DNA of 64,000 nt, taken from positions 62,001 through 126,000 of the forward strand of contig CAZMPJ010000002.1 in NCBI GenBank assembly GCA_964568455.1. The letters run 5' to 3'. Each line of letters begins with the position of its first letter. The stretch's first letter is position 1. The position numbers and the translations under genes were made by a program. The notes beneath the pieces are model-generated. The model was not told where the DNA came from. It ran no database searches and worked only from the letters and a program-made list of their open reading frames with translations. The stretch comes from CAZMPJ01 sp964568455. Its GTDB lineage: Bacteria > Margulisbacteria > WOR-1 > O2-12-FULL-45-9. Of the stretch, positions 49,271-56,834 are shown in pieces.

Positions 49271-50414
49271 GCGCCTGCGCTTTTTGATAAACTTTGCCTT
49301 CAGTAAGAATTGAAGGAGCAATTACCACTTCAACTTGCTGCATTTCTTTCAGATTAGCTGCGCCTAGGGTACCCATTGAAGTTTTTAAAGCGCCGGCAAA
49401 GTTCATTGAGCCATCGTCATATTTGGCAGGGCCAAGTAAGATTTCTTTTAAACTGCCAATGGATCCAACTTTAATTCTTGAACCTCGAGGAAGGGTAGGC
49501 GATGGTGTGGCCATGCCCCAGTGATAGTCTCCACCAGGAGATTCGGTAGCTCTAGCAATTGGCGAACCAACCATGACTGCATCTGCTCCACAAGCAATGG
49601 CTTTACAAATATCCCCGCTTACTGCCATTCCACCATCAGCAATAATAGGTACATAAATGCTATTTTCTTTAAAATAAGCATTTCTAGCAGCAACACAATC
49701 GGCAATAGCAGTGGCCATAGGAACACCAACTCCAAGTACTCCTCTTGAGGTACAAGCCGCGCCTGGCCCAATGCCAACTAAAACTCCAGCAATCCCAGTT
49801 CCCATTAAAGTTAAAGCGACCTCATAAGTAACGCAGTTACCAACCAAAACAGGTATTCCTATCATTTTACAGAATTCTTTTAGGTCTAATGGCTCTGCAT
49901 CAGAAGATTTATGTTTAGTTGAGATAACCGTTGATTGGATTACAAATATATCTGCTCCAGCTTTTTTTACTATAGGGGCTAATTTTTTTGCTCTTTGGGG
50001 GATAGAAGAGACAGCTGCAATACCACCGGCATCTTTTATTTCTTTAATTCGTTTTATAACTAATTCATCTTTAACCGGTTCCTGATAAACTTTTTGCATA
50101 AGTGGAACATATTCATCTTTGTTTACTGAAGCGATTTGTTTTAAAATTTTATTTGCATCTTCATAGCGAGTCCAAATTCCTTGCAAATTTAAAACTCCAA
50201 GTCCACCGTACTTGCTCATTAAAGCCGCAGTTTTAGGGCTAACTACACCGTCCATAGCAGAGGCGATAATAGGAATCTCCAATTTTTTGCCTCCGATCTC
50301 AACTGAAATATCAACATCATCTGGATTAATAGTAACAATTGAAGGGCAGAGTGAGATTTCATCAAATCCATATGCTCGCCTAGTTTTTTTTGATCTACCT
50401 AATATAGTATCCAT
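49254..50414 (-). CDS. guaB3: GuaB3-type IMP dehydrogenase family protein
   Basis: The 386-residue TIM-barrel enzyme opens with a GuaB3-like RRAYGFDEISLCPS and has the catalytic-Cys loop GIGPGAACTSRGVLGVGVPM and the glycine-rich IIADGGMAVSGDICKAIACG. It lacks the CBS pair seen in classical GuaB (about 490 residues). GuaB3 proteins are known from Actinobacteria and Cyanobacteria, with IMP dehydrogenase activity shown for some. Adjacent guaA strongly supports the IMP-to-XMP step. TAGGAGG precedes the ATG, which overlaps the upstream zinc-finger gene stop (TAATG). Confidence 0.88.
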   Translation of the reverse strand: MDTILGRSKKTRRAYGFDEISLCPSIVTINPDDVDISVEIGGKKLEIPIIASAMDGVVSPKTAALMSKYGGLGVLNLQGIWTRYEDANKILKQIASVNKDEYVPLMQKVYQEPVKDELVIKRIKEIKDAGGIAAVSSIPQRAKKLAPIVKKAGADIFVIQSTVISTKHKSSDAEPLDLKEFCKMIGIPVLVGNCVTYEVALTLMGTGIAGVLVGIGPGAACTSRGVLGVGVPMATAIADCVAARNAYFKENSIYVPIIADGGMAVSGDICKAIACGADAVMVGSPIARATESPGGDYHWGMATPSPTLPRGSRIKVGSIGSLKEILLGPAKYDDGSMNFAGALKTSMGTLGAANLKEMQQVEVVIAPSILTEGKVYQKAQALGMYK

Positions 50415-50668
50415 TACTTTTTCCTCCTAATTTTAGGTTTGGGTCGACTTTTAGCCGTTTTAATCATACCTTCAAATTCTTTCATGGCTGGTTCTGGAAT
50501 AAAGACTTCCCCGCATTCCTGACAAACCAGAGCTGGGATATTTTCCATTACATATAATTTTCCACCCTGATAATCTTCTAAATTAACTTTTTCTTGGTTC
50601 AAAGTTCCCCCGCAAGCTTCGCAGCTTTCGGGAGCATTTTCTTGAAGGTATTTTTCGTACTCATTCAT
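50414..50668 (-). CDS. YgiT-type zinc-finger protein
   Basis: The 84-residue protein has the YgiT/MqsA N-terminal zinc finger with CEACGG and VCQECGEVF pairs and the linking IPALVCQECGEVFIPEPAM. The C-terminus is a Lys/Arg-rich tail (KSRPKPKIRRKK), with no full HTH domain as in MqsA. Such proteins are usually antitoxins paired with a small toxin, but no toxin gene is adjacent. It is co-transcribed with guaB3 by a TAATG overlap. It could be an orphan regulator. Confidence 0.8.
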   Translation of the reverse strand: MNEYEKYLQENAPESCEACGGTLNQEKVNLEDYQGGKLYVMENIPALVCQECGEVFIPEPAMKEFEGMIKTAKSRPKPKIRRKK

Positions 50669-50683
50669 GAAAGTAGAAAGGAT

Positions 50684-50712
50684 ATTATAGCTGATATAAT
50701 TTTCCTTGACAA
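50684..50712 (-). promoter_or_regulatory. Sigma-70 promoter of the ygiT-guaB3 unit
   Basis: On the minus strand TTGTCA (50712-50707), 17 nt, then TATAAT (50689-50684), 15 nt before the ATG. The -35 shares bases with the divergent promoter. Confidence 0.75.
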
Positions 50713-50733
50713 TAGTTGGGGAAGTGTTAAAAT
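50706..50733 (+). promoter_or_regulatory. Sigma-70 promoter of the barrel protein gene
   Basis: TTGACA (50706-50711), 16 nt, then TAAAAT (50728-50733). AAAGGGGG before the ATG at 50762 is the ribosome-binding site. The -35 boxes of the two divergent promoters overlap. Confidence 0.75.
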
Positions 50734-50761
50734 CAGCACAGAGAAAATAAAGGGGGTTTCA

Positions 50762-51478
50762 ATGAGAAAGATTGTTGTTGTTTCATTAGTTTTATTATTT
50801 TTTACTTCACTTTGTCTTGCTCAGCGTTCTGATCAAACGGTTGAGCAGATTTTATTTGAAAAAAAGGCAGAATTAGCAAAAGTTTCAAAATATATTGTTT
50901 CTTTGGATAAAAAACTGGAAACAGCTAAAAAAGCAAACGACATAAGCAAGGAAGCCCAGCTGAAAACCTTAAAAACCGATGCTTTGGCACGAGCCAAGGT
51001 CATAAAAGAAGAGATTAACACGATTGAAAACCCAGAGCCAATTTCCCAGCCAGTGGTTGGGGAAGAAGTGGTAATAAGGGAAGTTGTGGTAGAAAGAGGA
51101 AAAAGCACTAGTATTGGCGGTAATATAATGTATGGTGGTGGGGCTGGGGGTGTGGGTTTTGATCTTATCCGGCCAGTCAATGAAGAGGTTAATTTTAGAA
51201 TTGGCATTGGTTATTTGCAAGGCAATCAATATAATGTAATGACAGCGGGCTTGGCAGTTACTAGACTTTTTATTGATAAATATGTTGGTTTGGGCGTTGA
51301 TTATGGTAGCTATTCACAAACTGTTGCTGATATTCCCGGTTTATCCGGCAATATTGCAAAAGGCGGTCATACTGGCGCTGGCATTTTTGTCGGAATTAGC
51401 CTTGACGACTCCAAGAATCTTGAGGTAGGATATAGCAGTGCTCTTGGTTTTACAGGGAGAGCTGTGTATAAATTTTAA
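50762..51478 (+). CDS. Outer-membrane barrel-like protein with N-terminal coiled coil
   Basis: The 238-residue protein has a signal peptide (MRKIVVVSLVLLFFTSLCLA) and a Lys/Ala-rich coiled coil (about 30-85). After a Val/Glu linker comes a C-terminal part of alternating strands (SIGGNIMYGGGAGGVGFDLI onward) ending in Tyr-Lys-Phe, a terminal aromatic typical of outer-membrane barrels. The about 130-residue barrel part would suit eight strands. A longer frame to 50594 lacks a signal peptide and runs across two promoters, so I start at 50762. The next gene begins 11 nt after the stop. Confidence 0.72.
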   Translation: MRKIVVVSLVLLFFTSLCLAQRSDQTVEQILFEKKAELAKVSKYIVSLDKKLETAKKANDISKEAQLKTLKTDALARAKVIKEEINTIENPEPISQPVVGEEVVIREVVVERGKSTSIGGNIMYGGGAGGVGFDLIRPVNEEVNFRIGIGYLQGNQYNVMTAGLAVTRLFIDKYVGLGVDYGSYSQTVADIPGLSGNIAKGGHTGAGIFVGISLDDSKNLEVGYSSALGFTGRAVYKF

Positions 51479-51489
51479 AGCCCTTCGAC

Positions 51490-52485
51490 TTGTCCGCTTT
51501 GGTTTTGTGTCTTAGTGCCTTTGTCATGTATGGGTGTACGACGACTACGACTACTGTTTCGCCGGCAGAAGCTCCGACAGGGACAACCACGGTGGAGGTA
51601 GGATCTGGGGGCTCTGTTACTGCAGAAACAGGGAGTAGTAGTGGAAGTCTTACCATTACTTTGGTTGATCAAGACCAGGTTGTAATCAGTGGTGAGGCTT
51701 ATTTAACAACTGCAAATATTACAATTGAAATATGGGCCACTAGTGTTGCTACTGTAGAGGGTGGTATTAGTACTGTTACTGCTCCAGTTGCTGGCTCTGC
51801 TTTGCCGATTAGTTTAGTAATGTCATTAGATGAGAGTGGAAGTATGAGTACTGACGATGCTCTTGCAAGTTTAGAAGTTGCTGCTAAAAGTTTTGTGGAT
51901 AACATGGGGGCTACTGATGAGTTAGGAATTGTAGTTTTTAGTAGTTATACCAATGTTACGGTAGAGGCACCAGTGATGACAACAACGGCTGCTAATAAAA
52001 CTATTTTAAAGGCTACTATTGAAGCGATGAGTGCTACTGGTTCTACAGCATTGTACGATTCATTGGGTTTATCAGTAGATACTGTGGTTGGCGGAACCAA
52101 TACTCGTAAAGCAGTGATAGGTATGACTGATGGGAAAGAAAATGATAGTGATGTTTATACAACGTCAACTGCTGTAATTAATCATGCTAATGCAAGCAGT
52201 ATACCTATATATATGGTTGGTTTAGGAAGTGTTACAGCATCAACTATGCAGTCTCTTGCTGATGGCACCGGAGGACTTTATTATTATGCTCCAACTTCCT
52301 CTGACTTGGATGCACTTTACACTAAAATTTCTCAGGCTCTAACTAATACCTGGACAGTTGCTTTTACGTCTTCTTCTATAACGTTTACGTCTGGTATAAC
52401 TTACACTGTAAAAGTAACTGTGTCTTATACTCTTTCAGATGGTTCAATTATTAGTGATTATGCTTTGTTTACTTTAACAATATAA
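51490..52485 (+). CDS. Lipoprotein with von Willebrand factor A domain
   Basis: The 331-residue protein has a hydrophobic N-terminus with a lipobox-like Met-Tyr-Gly-Cys (Cys16), then a poly-Thr linker like that of the propeller lipoprotein at 804-1937. The VWA domain (about residues 110-300) has the MIDAS motif as DESGSM, Thr in ATGSTALYD and Asp in GMTDGKEND. A C-terminal beta domain follows. VWA domains bind protein ligands through a metal ion. The start is unclear: TTG at 51490 has no Shine-Dalgarno site and the signal peptide lacks basic residues, so the N-terminus may be eroded or begin upstream at a rare codon. Confidence 0.7.
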   Translation: MSALVLCLSAFVMYGCTTTTTTVSPAEAPTGTTTVEVGSGGSVTAETGSSSGSLTITLVDQDQVVISGEAYLTTANITIEIWATSVATVEGGISTVTAPVAGSALPISLVMSLDESGSMSTDDALASLEVAAKSFVDNMGATDELGIVVFSSYTNVTVEAPVMTTTAANKTILKATIEAMSATGSTALYDSLGLSVDTVVGGTNTRKAVIGMTDGKENDSDVYTTSTAVINHANASSIPIYMVGLGSVTASTMQSLADGTGGLYYYAPTSSDLDALYTKISQALTNTWTVAFTSSSITFTSGITYTVKVTVSYTLSDGSIISDYALFTLTI

Positions 52486-52510
52486 TAGATCCTTATTAGC
52501 TAACTCACAA

Positions 52511-52540
52511 AAAAACCCTTGGGCAACCGAGGGTTTTTTG
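52511..52540 (+). terminator. Rho-independent terminator after the VWA gene
   Basis: A 10-bp stem AAACCCTTGG/CCGAGGGTTT closes a GCAA tetraloop and runs into a T-tract. Confidence 0.9.
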
Positions 52541-52542
52541 CT

Positions 52543-52644
52543 ATCCTCATCCCAGCTTGTAAGATATTTCTTTGTTGATAAGTCAAATCCCTTCTCCATC
52601 TACGATAGAGAAGGGTTGGGTTTGTGGATAGAGAGGATGAGGAT
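52543..52644. repeat. TIR-type palindromic element R3 upstream of glyA
   Basis: Perfect 10-bp terminal inverted repeats ATCCTCATCC (52543-52552) and GGATGAGGAT (52635-52644) flank a CCCTTCTCCAT...AGAGAAGGG hairpin. The first 19 bases match the end of R2 exactly. Confidence 0.75.
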
Positions 52645-52682
52645 TTTATGATATACTTTTATTTGTAGGAGGCTTTTAATTT

Positions 52683-53930
52683 ATGCATTTCAATATTGAT
52701 GAAGTGAGAAAAATTGATCCGGAAGTGGCGAAATCTATTGACGCAGAACTTGAGCGCCAGCAAAACAATCTTGAAATGATTGCCTCTGAAAATTTTACTT
52801 CCAAAGCTGTGATGGAAGCGTGTGGTACAGTTTTAACCAACAAATACGCAGAAGGTTATCCAGGAAAAAGATATTATGGCGGATGCCACTGTGTTGATGT
52901 AGTGGAAACCTTGGCTATTGAACGAGCCAAAAAGCTTTTTGGTGCTGACCATGCTAATGTCCAGCCGCATGCAGGCTCGCAAGCTAATTTTGCGGCTTAT
53001 GTGGCATTTTTAAAACCCGGCGATACAGTTATGGGATTAAACTTATCTCATGGCGGCCATTTAACTCATGGTAGTCCGGTTAGTATAACCGGCATGTACT
53101 TTAATTTTGTTTCTTATGGTGTTAATAAGGAAACAGAAACAATTGATTATGCTGAACTTAAAAAATCAGCTAAAGAATGCAAACCAAAAATGATTGTGAC
53201 TGGGGCCACGGCTTATCCGCGTACTATTGATTTTAATAAATTCAGAGAAATTTGCGACGAAGTAGGGGCCGTGCTTATGGTTGATATTGCCCACATTGCC
53301 GGATTAGTTGCAGCTGGCCTTCATCCTTCTCCTGTTCCAGTATCAGAAGTAGTTACTTCCACTACGCACAAGACCTTAAGAGGGCCAAGAGGCGGGCTTA
53401 TATTATGTAAGGCTGATTATGCCAAGCAAATTAATAAAGCGGTTTTTCCTGGCTGCCAGGGTGGGCCGCTAGAGCACGTTATTGCGGCTAAAGCCGTGTC
53501 TTTTAAGCAAGCGATGACTGCTGACTTTAAAAAATATCAGCAGCAGATTATTAAAAACGCCCAAGCTTTGGCCGAAGGTTTATTAAAAAATGGTTTTCGG
53601 TTAGTTTCTGGGGGAACCGATACCCACCTAGTCTTAGTTGATCTTCGACCTAAAAAAGTCACCGGTAAAATCGCAGAAAAAGTATTGGATGAAGTTGGTA
53701 TTACCGTCAATAAAAACACTGTTCCTTTTGATCCGGAAAAACCATTTGTAACTTCTGGAGTTAGGATTGGAACTCCAGCTTTGACTACTCGTGGAATGAA
53801 AGAGCCGGAAATGAAATTGATTGCGGATTTAATTGGTAAAATTTTAAGTGATGTTGCCAATGAAAAAATTAAACAAGAAGTAAAGCATTCTGTTAAGGAA
53901 CTCTGCACGAAGTTTCCGTTGTATGCATAA
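52683..53930 (+). CDS. glyA: Serine hydroxymethyltransferase
   Basis: The 415-residue PLP enzyme interconverts serine and glycine and charges folate with one-carbon units. Its motifs are MIASENFTSKAVMEACGTVL, NKYAEGYPGKRYYGG, VQPHAGSQAN, LMVDIAHIAGLVAAG and the PLP lysine in VTSTTHKTLRGPRGG. TAGGAGG lies upstream of the ATG, with a TATACT -10 near 52652-52657. ftsE starts 3 nt after the stop, so glyA may lead the ftsEX unit. Confidence 0.97.
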   Translation: MHFNIDEVRKIDPEVAKSIDAELERQQNNLEMIASENFTSKAVMEACGTVLTNKYAEGYPGKRYYGGCHCVDVVETLAIERAKKLFGADHANVQPHAGSQANFAAYVAFLKPGDTVMGLNLSHGGHLTHGSPVSITGMYFNFVSYGVNKETETIDYAELKKSAKECKPKMIVTGATAYPRTIDFNKFREICDEVGAVLMVDIAHIAGLVAAGLHPSPVPVSEVVTSTTHKTLRGPRGGLILCKADYAKQINKAVFPGCQGGPLEHVIAAKAVSFKQAMTADFKKYQQQIIKNAQALAEGLLKNGFRLVSGGTDTHLVLVDLRPKKVTGKIAEKVLDEVGITVNKNTVPFDPEKPFVTSGVRIGTPALTTRGMKEPEMKLIADLIGKILSDVANEKIKQEVKHSVKELCTKFPLYA

Positions 53931-53933
53931 TTT

Positions 53934-54614
53934 ATGATTGAATTTATTAATGTAGCAAAAACCTATCCTAATGGGATAGATGTTTTACAAAATATTAACC
54001 TTCACATTGGTAAAGAAGAGTTTGTTTTTATTGTCGGGCCATCTGGGGCGGGTAAAACCACGCTTTTAAAACTGCTTTACCGCGAACAAAAGCCTACAGC
54101 TGGTAAGGTAATTGTTGATCGAGTAAACGTGGCAGATTTAGACAGTGAACAAGTGCCATATTTGCGCAGAAACATTGGAGTAGTATTCCAAGACTATAAA
54201 TTACTTCCCAAAAGAACGGTTTTTGAAAATGTGGCCTTTGCTTTAAGGGTAACTGGTGCACCAAGATCATCTATTCGCAGAAAAGTGATGCAATCCTTAG
54301 AGTTGGTTGGGATGCTGCGCAGGGCTAATGCTTTTCCCAATGAGCTTTCTGGCGGAGAAAAACAAAGAGCTTGTATTGCCCGGGCCATTGTTAACAATCC
54401 CGCTCTTTTAATAGCGGATGAGCCAACCGGAAATCTTGATCCCACCACTACCTGGGACATTGTTCAGCTTTTAGACAAAATTAACCGTCGCAATACCACT
54501 GTTATAGTTGCTACTCATAACAAAAGTATTGTGGATGACATGAAAAGAAGGGTGGTAGCCCTTGAGGCGGGACGCATTGTACGCGACCAGATGCTGGGAG
54601 GCTACAATGTTTAG
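53934..54614 (+). CDS. ftsE: Cell-division ATP-binding protein FtsE
   Basis: The 226-residue ABC ATPase has Walker A GPSGAGKTTLL (about 36-46), the Q-loop in VVFQDYKLLPKRTVFENVAF, signature LSGGEKQRACIARAI and Walker B LLIADEPTGNLDP. With FtsX it forms the complex that controls peptidoglycan hydrolases at the septum. The last 8 nt overlap ftsX. Confidence 0.95.
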   Translation: MIEFINVAKTYPNGIDVLQNINLHIGKEEFVFIVGPSGAGKTTLLKLLYREQKPTAGKVIVDRVNVADLDSEQVPYLRRNIGVVFQDYKLLPKRTVFENVAFALRVTGAPRSSIRRKVMQSLELVGMLRRANAFPNELSGGEKQRACIARAIVNNPALLIADEPTGNLDPTTTWDIVQLLDKINRRNTTVIVATHNKSIVDDMKRRVVALEAGRIVRDQMLGGYNV

Positions 54615-55497
54615 TAATGTAGAGTTTTTTATTATAGAAGCTTTCCGTTCTTTTAGGCGCAGTGCTTTGATGAGCGTGGTAGCGATTGGTACCATTACAG
54701 TAGCCTTAGTTATTTTCGGGATTTTTATTCTTTCTGTTTTAAATTTAGGTAATATTGTGGGGAGTGTTTCTTCTGGCTTGGATATTACCGCTTATGTTGA
54801 AAAACCAATTACTTTAGACCAAGCGGGAAAACTTCAAATCCAATTATCTAAAATGCAGGGAGTAAAAAAAGTAGAATTTCTTTCCAGGAATGAAGCTTGG
54901 AAACGGTTTCAAAAAGAATTTAGCCATAAACTCAATTTAGCTGAAATAGTTACGAGTAATCCTTTGCCGCATACTTTCATTATAAAAGTTGCCCATCCAG
55001 ATTTATTGCCTAAGGTGGCAAAAAGCGTAGGAAATAATAAATTAGTAAGTGAAGTGCGTTACAGTGGTAAATTAATTGACCAAATCCGCTCGCTAAGCGA
55101 AGCAGTTAGGATTGGCGGATCAGCTTTGGTAATATTAATTGCTTTAGCTACTTTATTGATTGTGGTTAATACAATCCGCTTGACTGTATTGGCCAGAGAA
55201 ACCGATATTTATATTATGAAATTAGTAGGGGCAACTGATACTTTTGTAAAATGGCCGTTTATTATTGAAGGGGTTTTAATTGGGGTTTTGGGCGGGTTTT
55301 GTTCGTTTTTTATCTTAAAATTTGCTTATGAATCAGTAGTAGGCCGGATTGCAGAGGCGCTTCCTTTTCTTCCTTTATTAACAGATAAGGGAGTGCTTAC
55401 TTTTGTTTATTTTATTATGTTTTTGGGTGGTACCGCGCTGGGAATGCTAGGCGCTTATATATCGGTAACTAGAGTTTTAAAAGGAGAAATAAAATGA
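54607..55497 (+). CDS. ftsX: Cell-division permease-like protein FtsX
   Basis: The 296-residue protein has four predicted helices: about residues 20-43, a group near 176-200, about 220-245 and about 265-288. A periplasmic domain (about 50-165; ITAYVEKPITLDQAGKLQIQ) is typical of FtsX. It opens SNVEFFIIEAFRSFRRSALM. CTGGGAGG before the ATG at 54607 decides the start over the frame to 54562. The stop overlaps the next start (ATGA). Confidence 0.93.
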   Translation: MFSNVEFFIIEAFRSFRRSALMSVVAIGTITVALVIFGIFILSVLNLGNIVGSVSSGLDITAYVEKPITLDQAGKLQIQLSKMQGVKKVEFLSRNEAWKRFQKEFSHKLNLAEIVTSNPLPHTFIIKVAHPDLLPKVAKSVGNNKLVSEVRYSGKLIDQIRSLSEAVRIGGSALVILIALATLLIVVNTIRLTVLARETDIYIMKLVGATDTFVKWPFIIEGVLIGVLGGFCSFFILKFAYESVVGRIAEALPFLPLLTDKGVLTFVYFIMFLGGTALGMLGAYISVTRVLKGEIK

Positions 55498-56834
55498 TAA
55501 CTTTTTTTCGTAAGCACATGAAATGGATTATGTTAACCGTGGCGTTTGTTTTTATAGCTTCAATGTTTTATGGGGTAACAGCTTCAAGGTCGACGGGTGG
55601 AGGAAGCCGCCGTCAAACTGGACTGGCTAAAGTAAATGGTAAGCAGCTTGATCCTGCTCGCTATCGAGAGATGTTTAACCGCTTGTTGCAGCAGTTTGGC
55701 AAAGAGGTTTCACCTTCAGATATGGCTTTTATTGAAAACCTGGCTTTGCAACAGACGATTGATTTTACTTTAGTTTTAGAACAGGCAAAAAAGAAGGCTA
55801 AAATTTCTAACCGTGAAGTGGATATGGTAATAAGCAATATTGCTCAACAGCAAAATTTTAAATCAAAAAAAGATATGGAAGTTGCGTTGAAGCGCATGGG
55901 AATTACCATGTCTAGATTCAAAAAAATGGTAAAAGAAGAGATGATGGTGCAAAAGATGATGCAAAAGGTGAAGGATGATGTCAAAGTTTCTCCGGATGAT
56001 TTGCGTGAAGTGCGTGCCAGCCATATTTTAGTTTCAAAAGAAACAGAGGCCAAGGACATATTAAAACAAGTAAATAATGGCGGGGATTTTGCCAGCCTAG
56101 CTAAAAAATATTCCCTGGATCCGGGATCGAAAATTAAAGGCGGGGATTTGGGCTTTTTTGCTACTGGGGTTATGGTTGAACCTTTTGAGCAAGCTGCTTT
56201 TAGTTTAAAAATAGGGGAGGTTAGCAAAATTGTTGAATCTCCTTTTGGATTTCATGTTATAAAAGTTACTGACTCAAAGCTTAGGAAATTTGATGGCAAG
56301 GAAAAAGACATTGAAAAAGCGGCTTTGGCACAGAAACAGGAAAAATCTTTTCAACGCTGGTATAGCAGTTTAAAACAAGAAGCTAAGGTTGAAATCATTA
56401 GTTCGGAATTAAAAGCTAACCAACTGCGCTTTCAAGGAAAAATTATCCAGGCGATTGAAGAATATAAAAAAGCTATTGCAGCTAATCCGCTTAACCCTTA
56501 TTTGCACATTTATTTAGGGGATACTTACGCTAGCATTGGAAAAAATGAATTAGCCTTAATTGAATATGAAGAAGCCGTTAAAACCGAAGGTGGCAATTAT
56601 CACCTTTATTTGGTCTTGGCTCAGGCTTATGTAAAGAACGGTCAGAAAAATAAAGCAATTGAAACTTACGAAAAAGCTTCTATGGTGGCAGCTGATAATA
56701 AAGACCAGCATGAACAGTTGAAAAAAGCCTTTCAAAAATTAAATGCCTGGAAGCAAGTAGCGCAAGAGCAAAAAGAGATCAGAAGGATCGAGAAAAAAGA
56801 AAAGTTTGAGCAAGATTTACAAGGAACTAACTAA
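55494..56834 (+). CDS. PpiC-type peptidyl-prolyl isomerase with TPR tail
   Basis: The 446-residue protein has one N-terminal membrane helix (about 10-28), a SurA/PpiD-like chaperone region (about 40-165) and a parvulin domain (about 170-265). That domain reads RASHILVSKETEAKDILKQV, then FASLAKKYSLDPGSKIKGGD, LGFFATGVMVEPFEQAAFSL and SPFGFHVIKV. TPR units follow (about 305-415; AIEEYKKAIAANPLNPYLHI). It folds exported proteins in the periplasm. Joining PpiC to TPR units is less usual. It overlaps ftsX by 4 nt and converges with the phosphohexomutase gene (18-nt overlap). Confidence 0.88.
   Translation: MITFFRKHMKWIMLTVAFVFIASMFYGVTASRSTGGGSRRQTGLAKVNGKQLDPARYREMFNRLLQQFGKEVSPSDMAFIENLALQQTIDFTLVLEQAKKKAKISNREVDMVISNIAQQQNFKSKKDMEVALKRMGITMSRFKKMVKEEMMVQKMMQKVKDDVKVSPDDLREVRASHILVSKETEAKDILKQVNNGGDFASLAKKYSLDPGSKIKGGDLGFFATGVMVEPFEQAAFSLKIGEVSKIVESPFGFHVIKVTDSKLRKFDGKEKDIEKAALAQKQEKSFQRWYSSLKQEAKVEIISSELKANQLRFQGKIIQAIEEYKKAIAANPLNPYLHIYLGDTYASIGKNELALIEYEEAVKTEGGNYHLYLVLAQAYVKNGQKNKAIETYEKASMVAADNKDQHEQLKKAFQKLNAWKQVAQEQKEIRRIEKKEKFEQDLQGTN

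Noticed and set aside
50594..50761. Longer N-terminus for the barrel protein
   Set aside because: It would cross both divergent promoters and the start of the opposite gene; the signal peptide begins at 50762.
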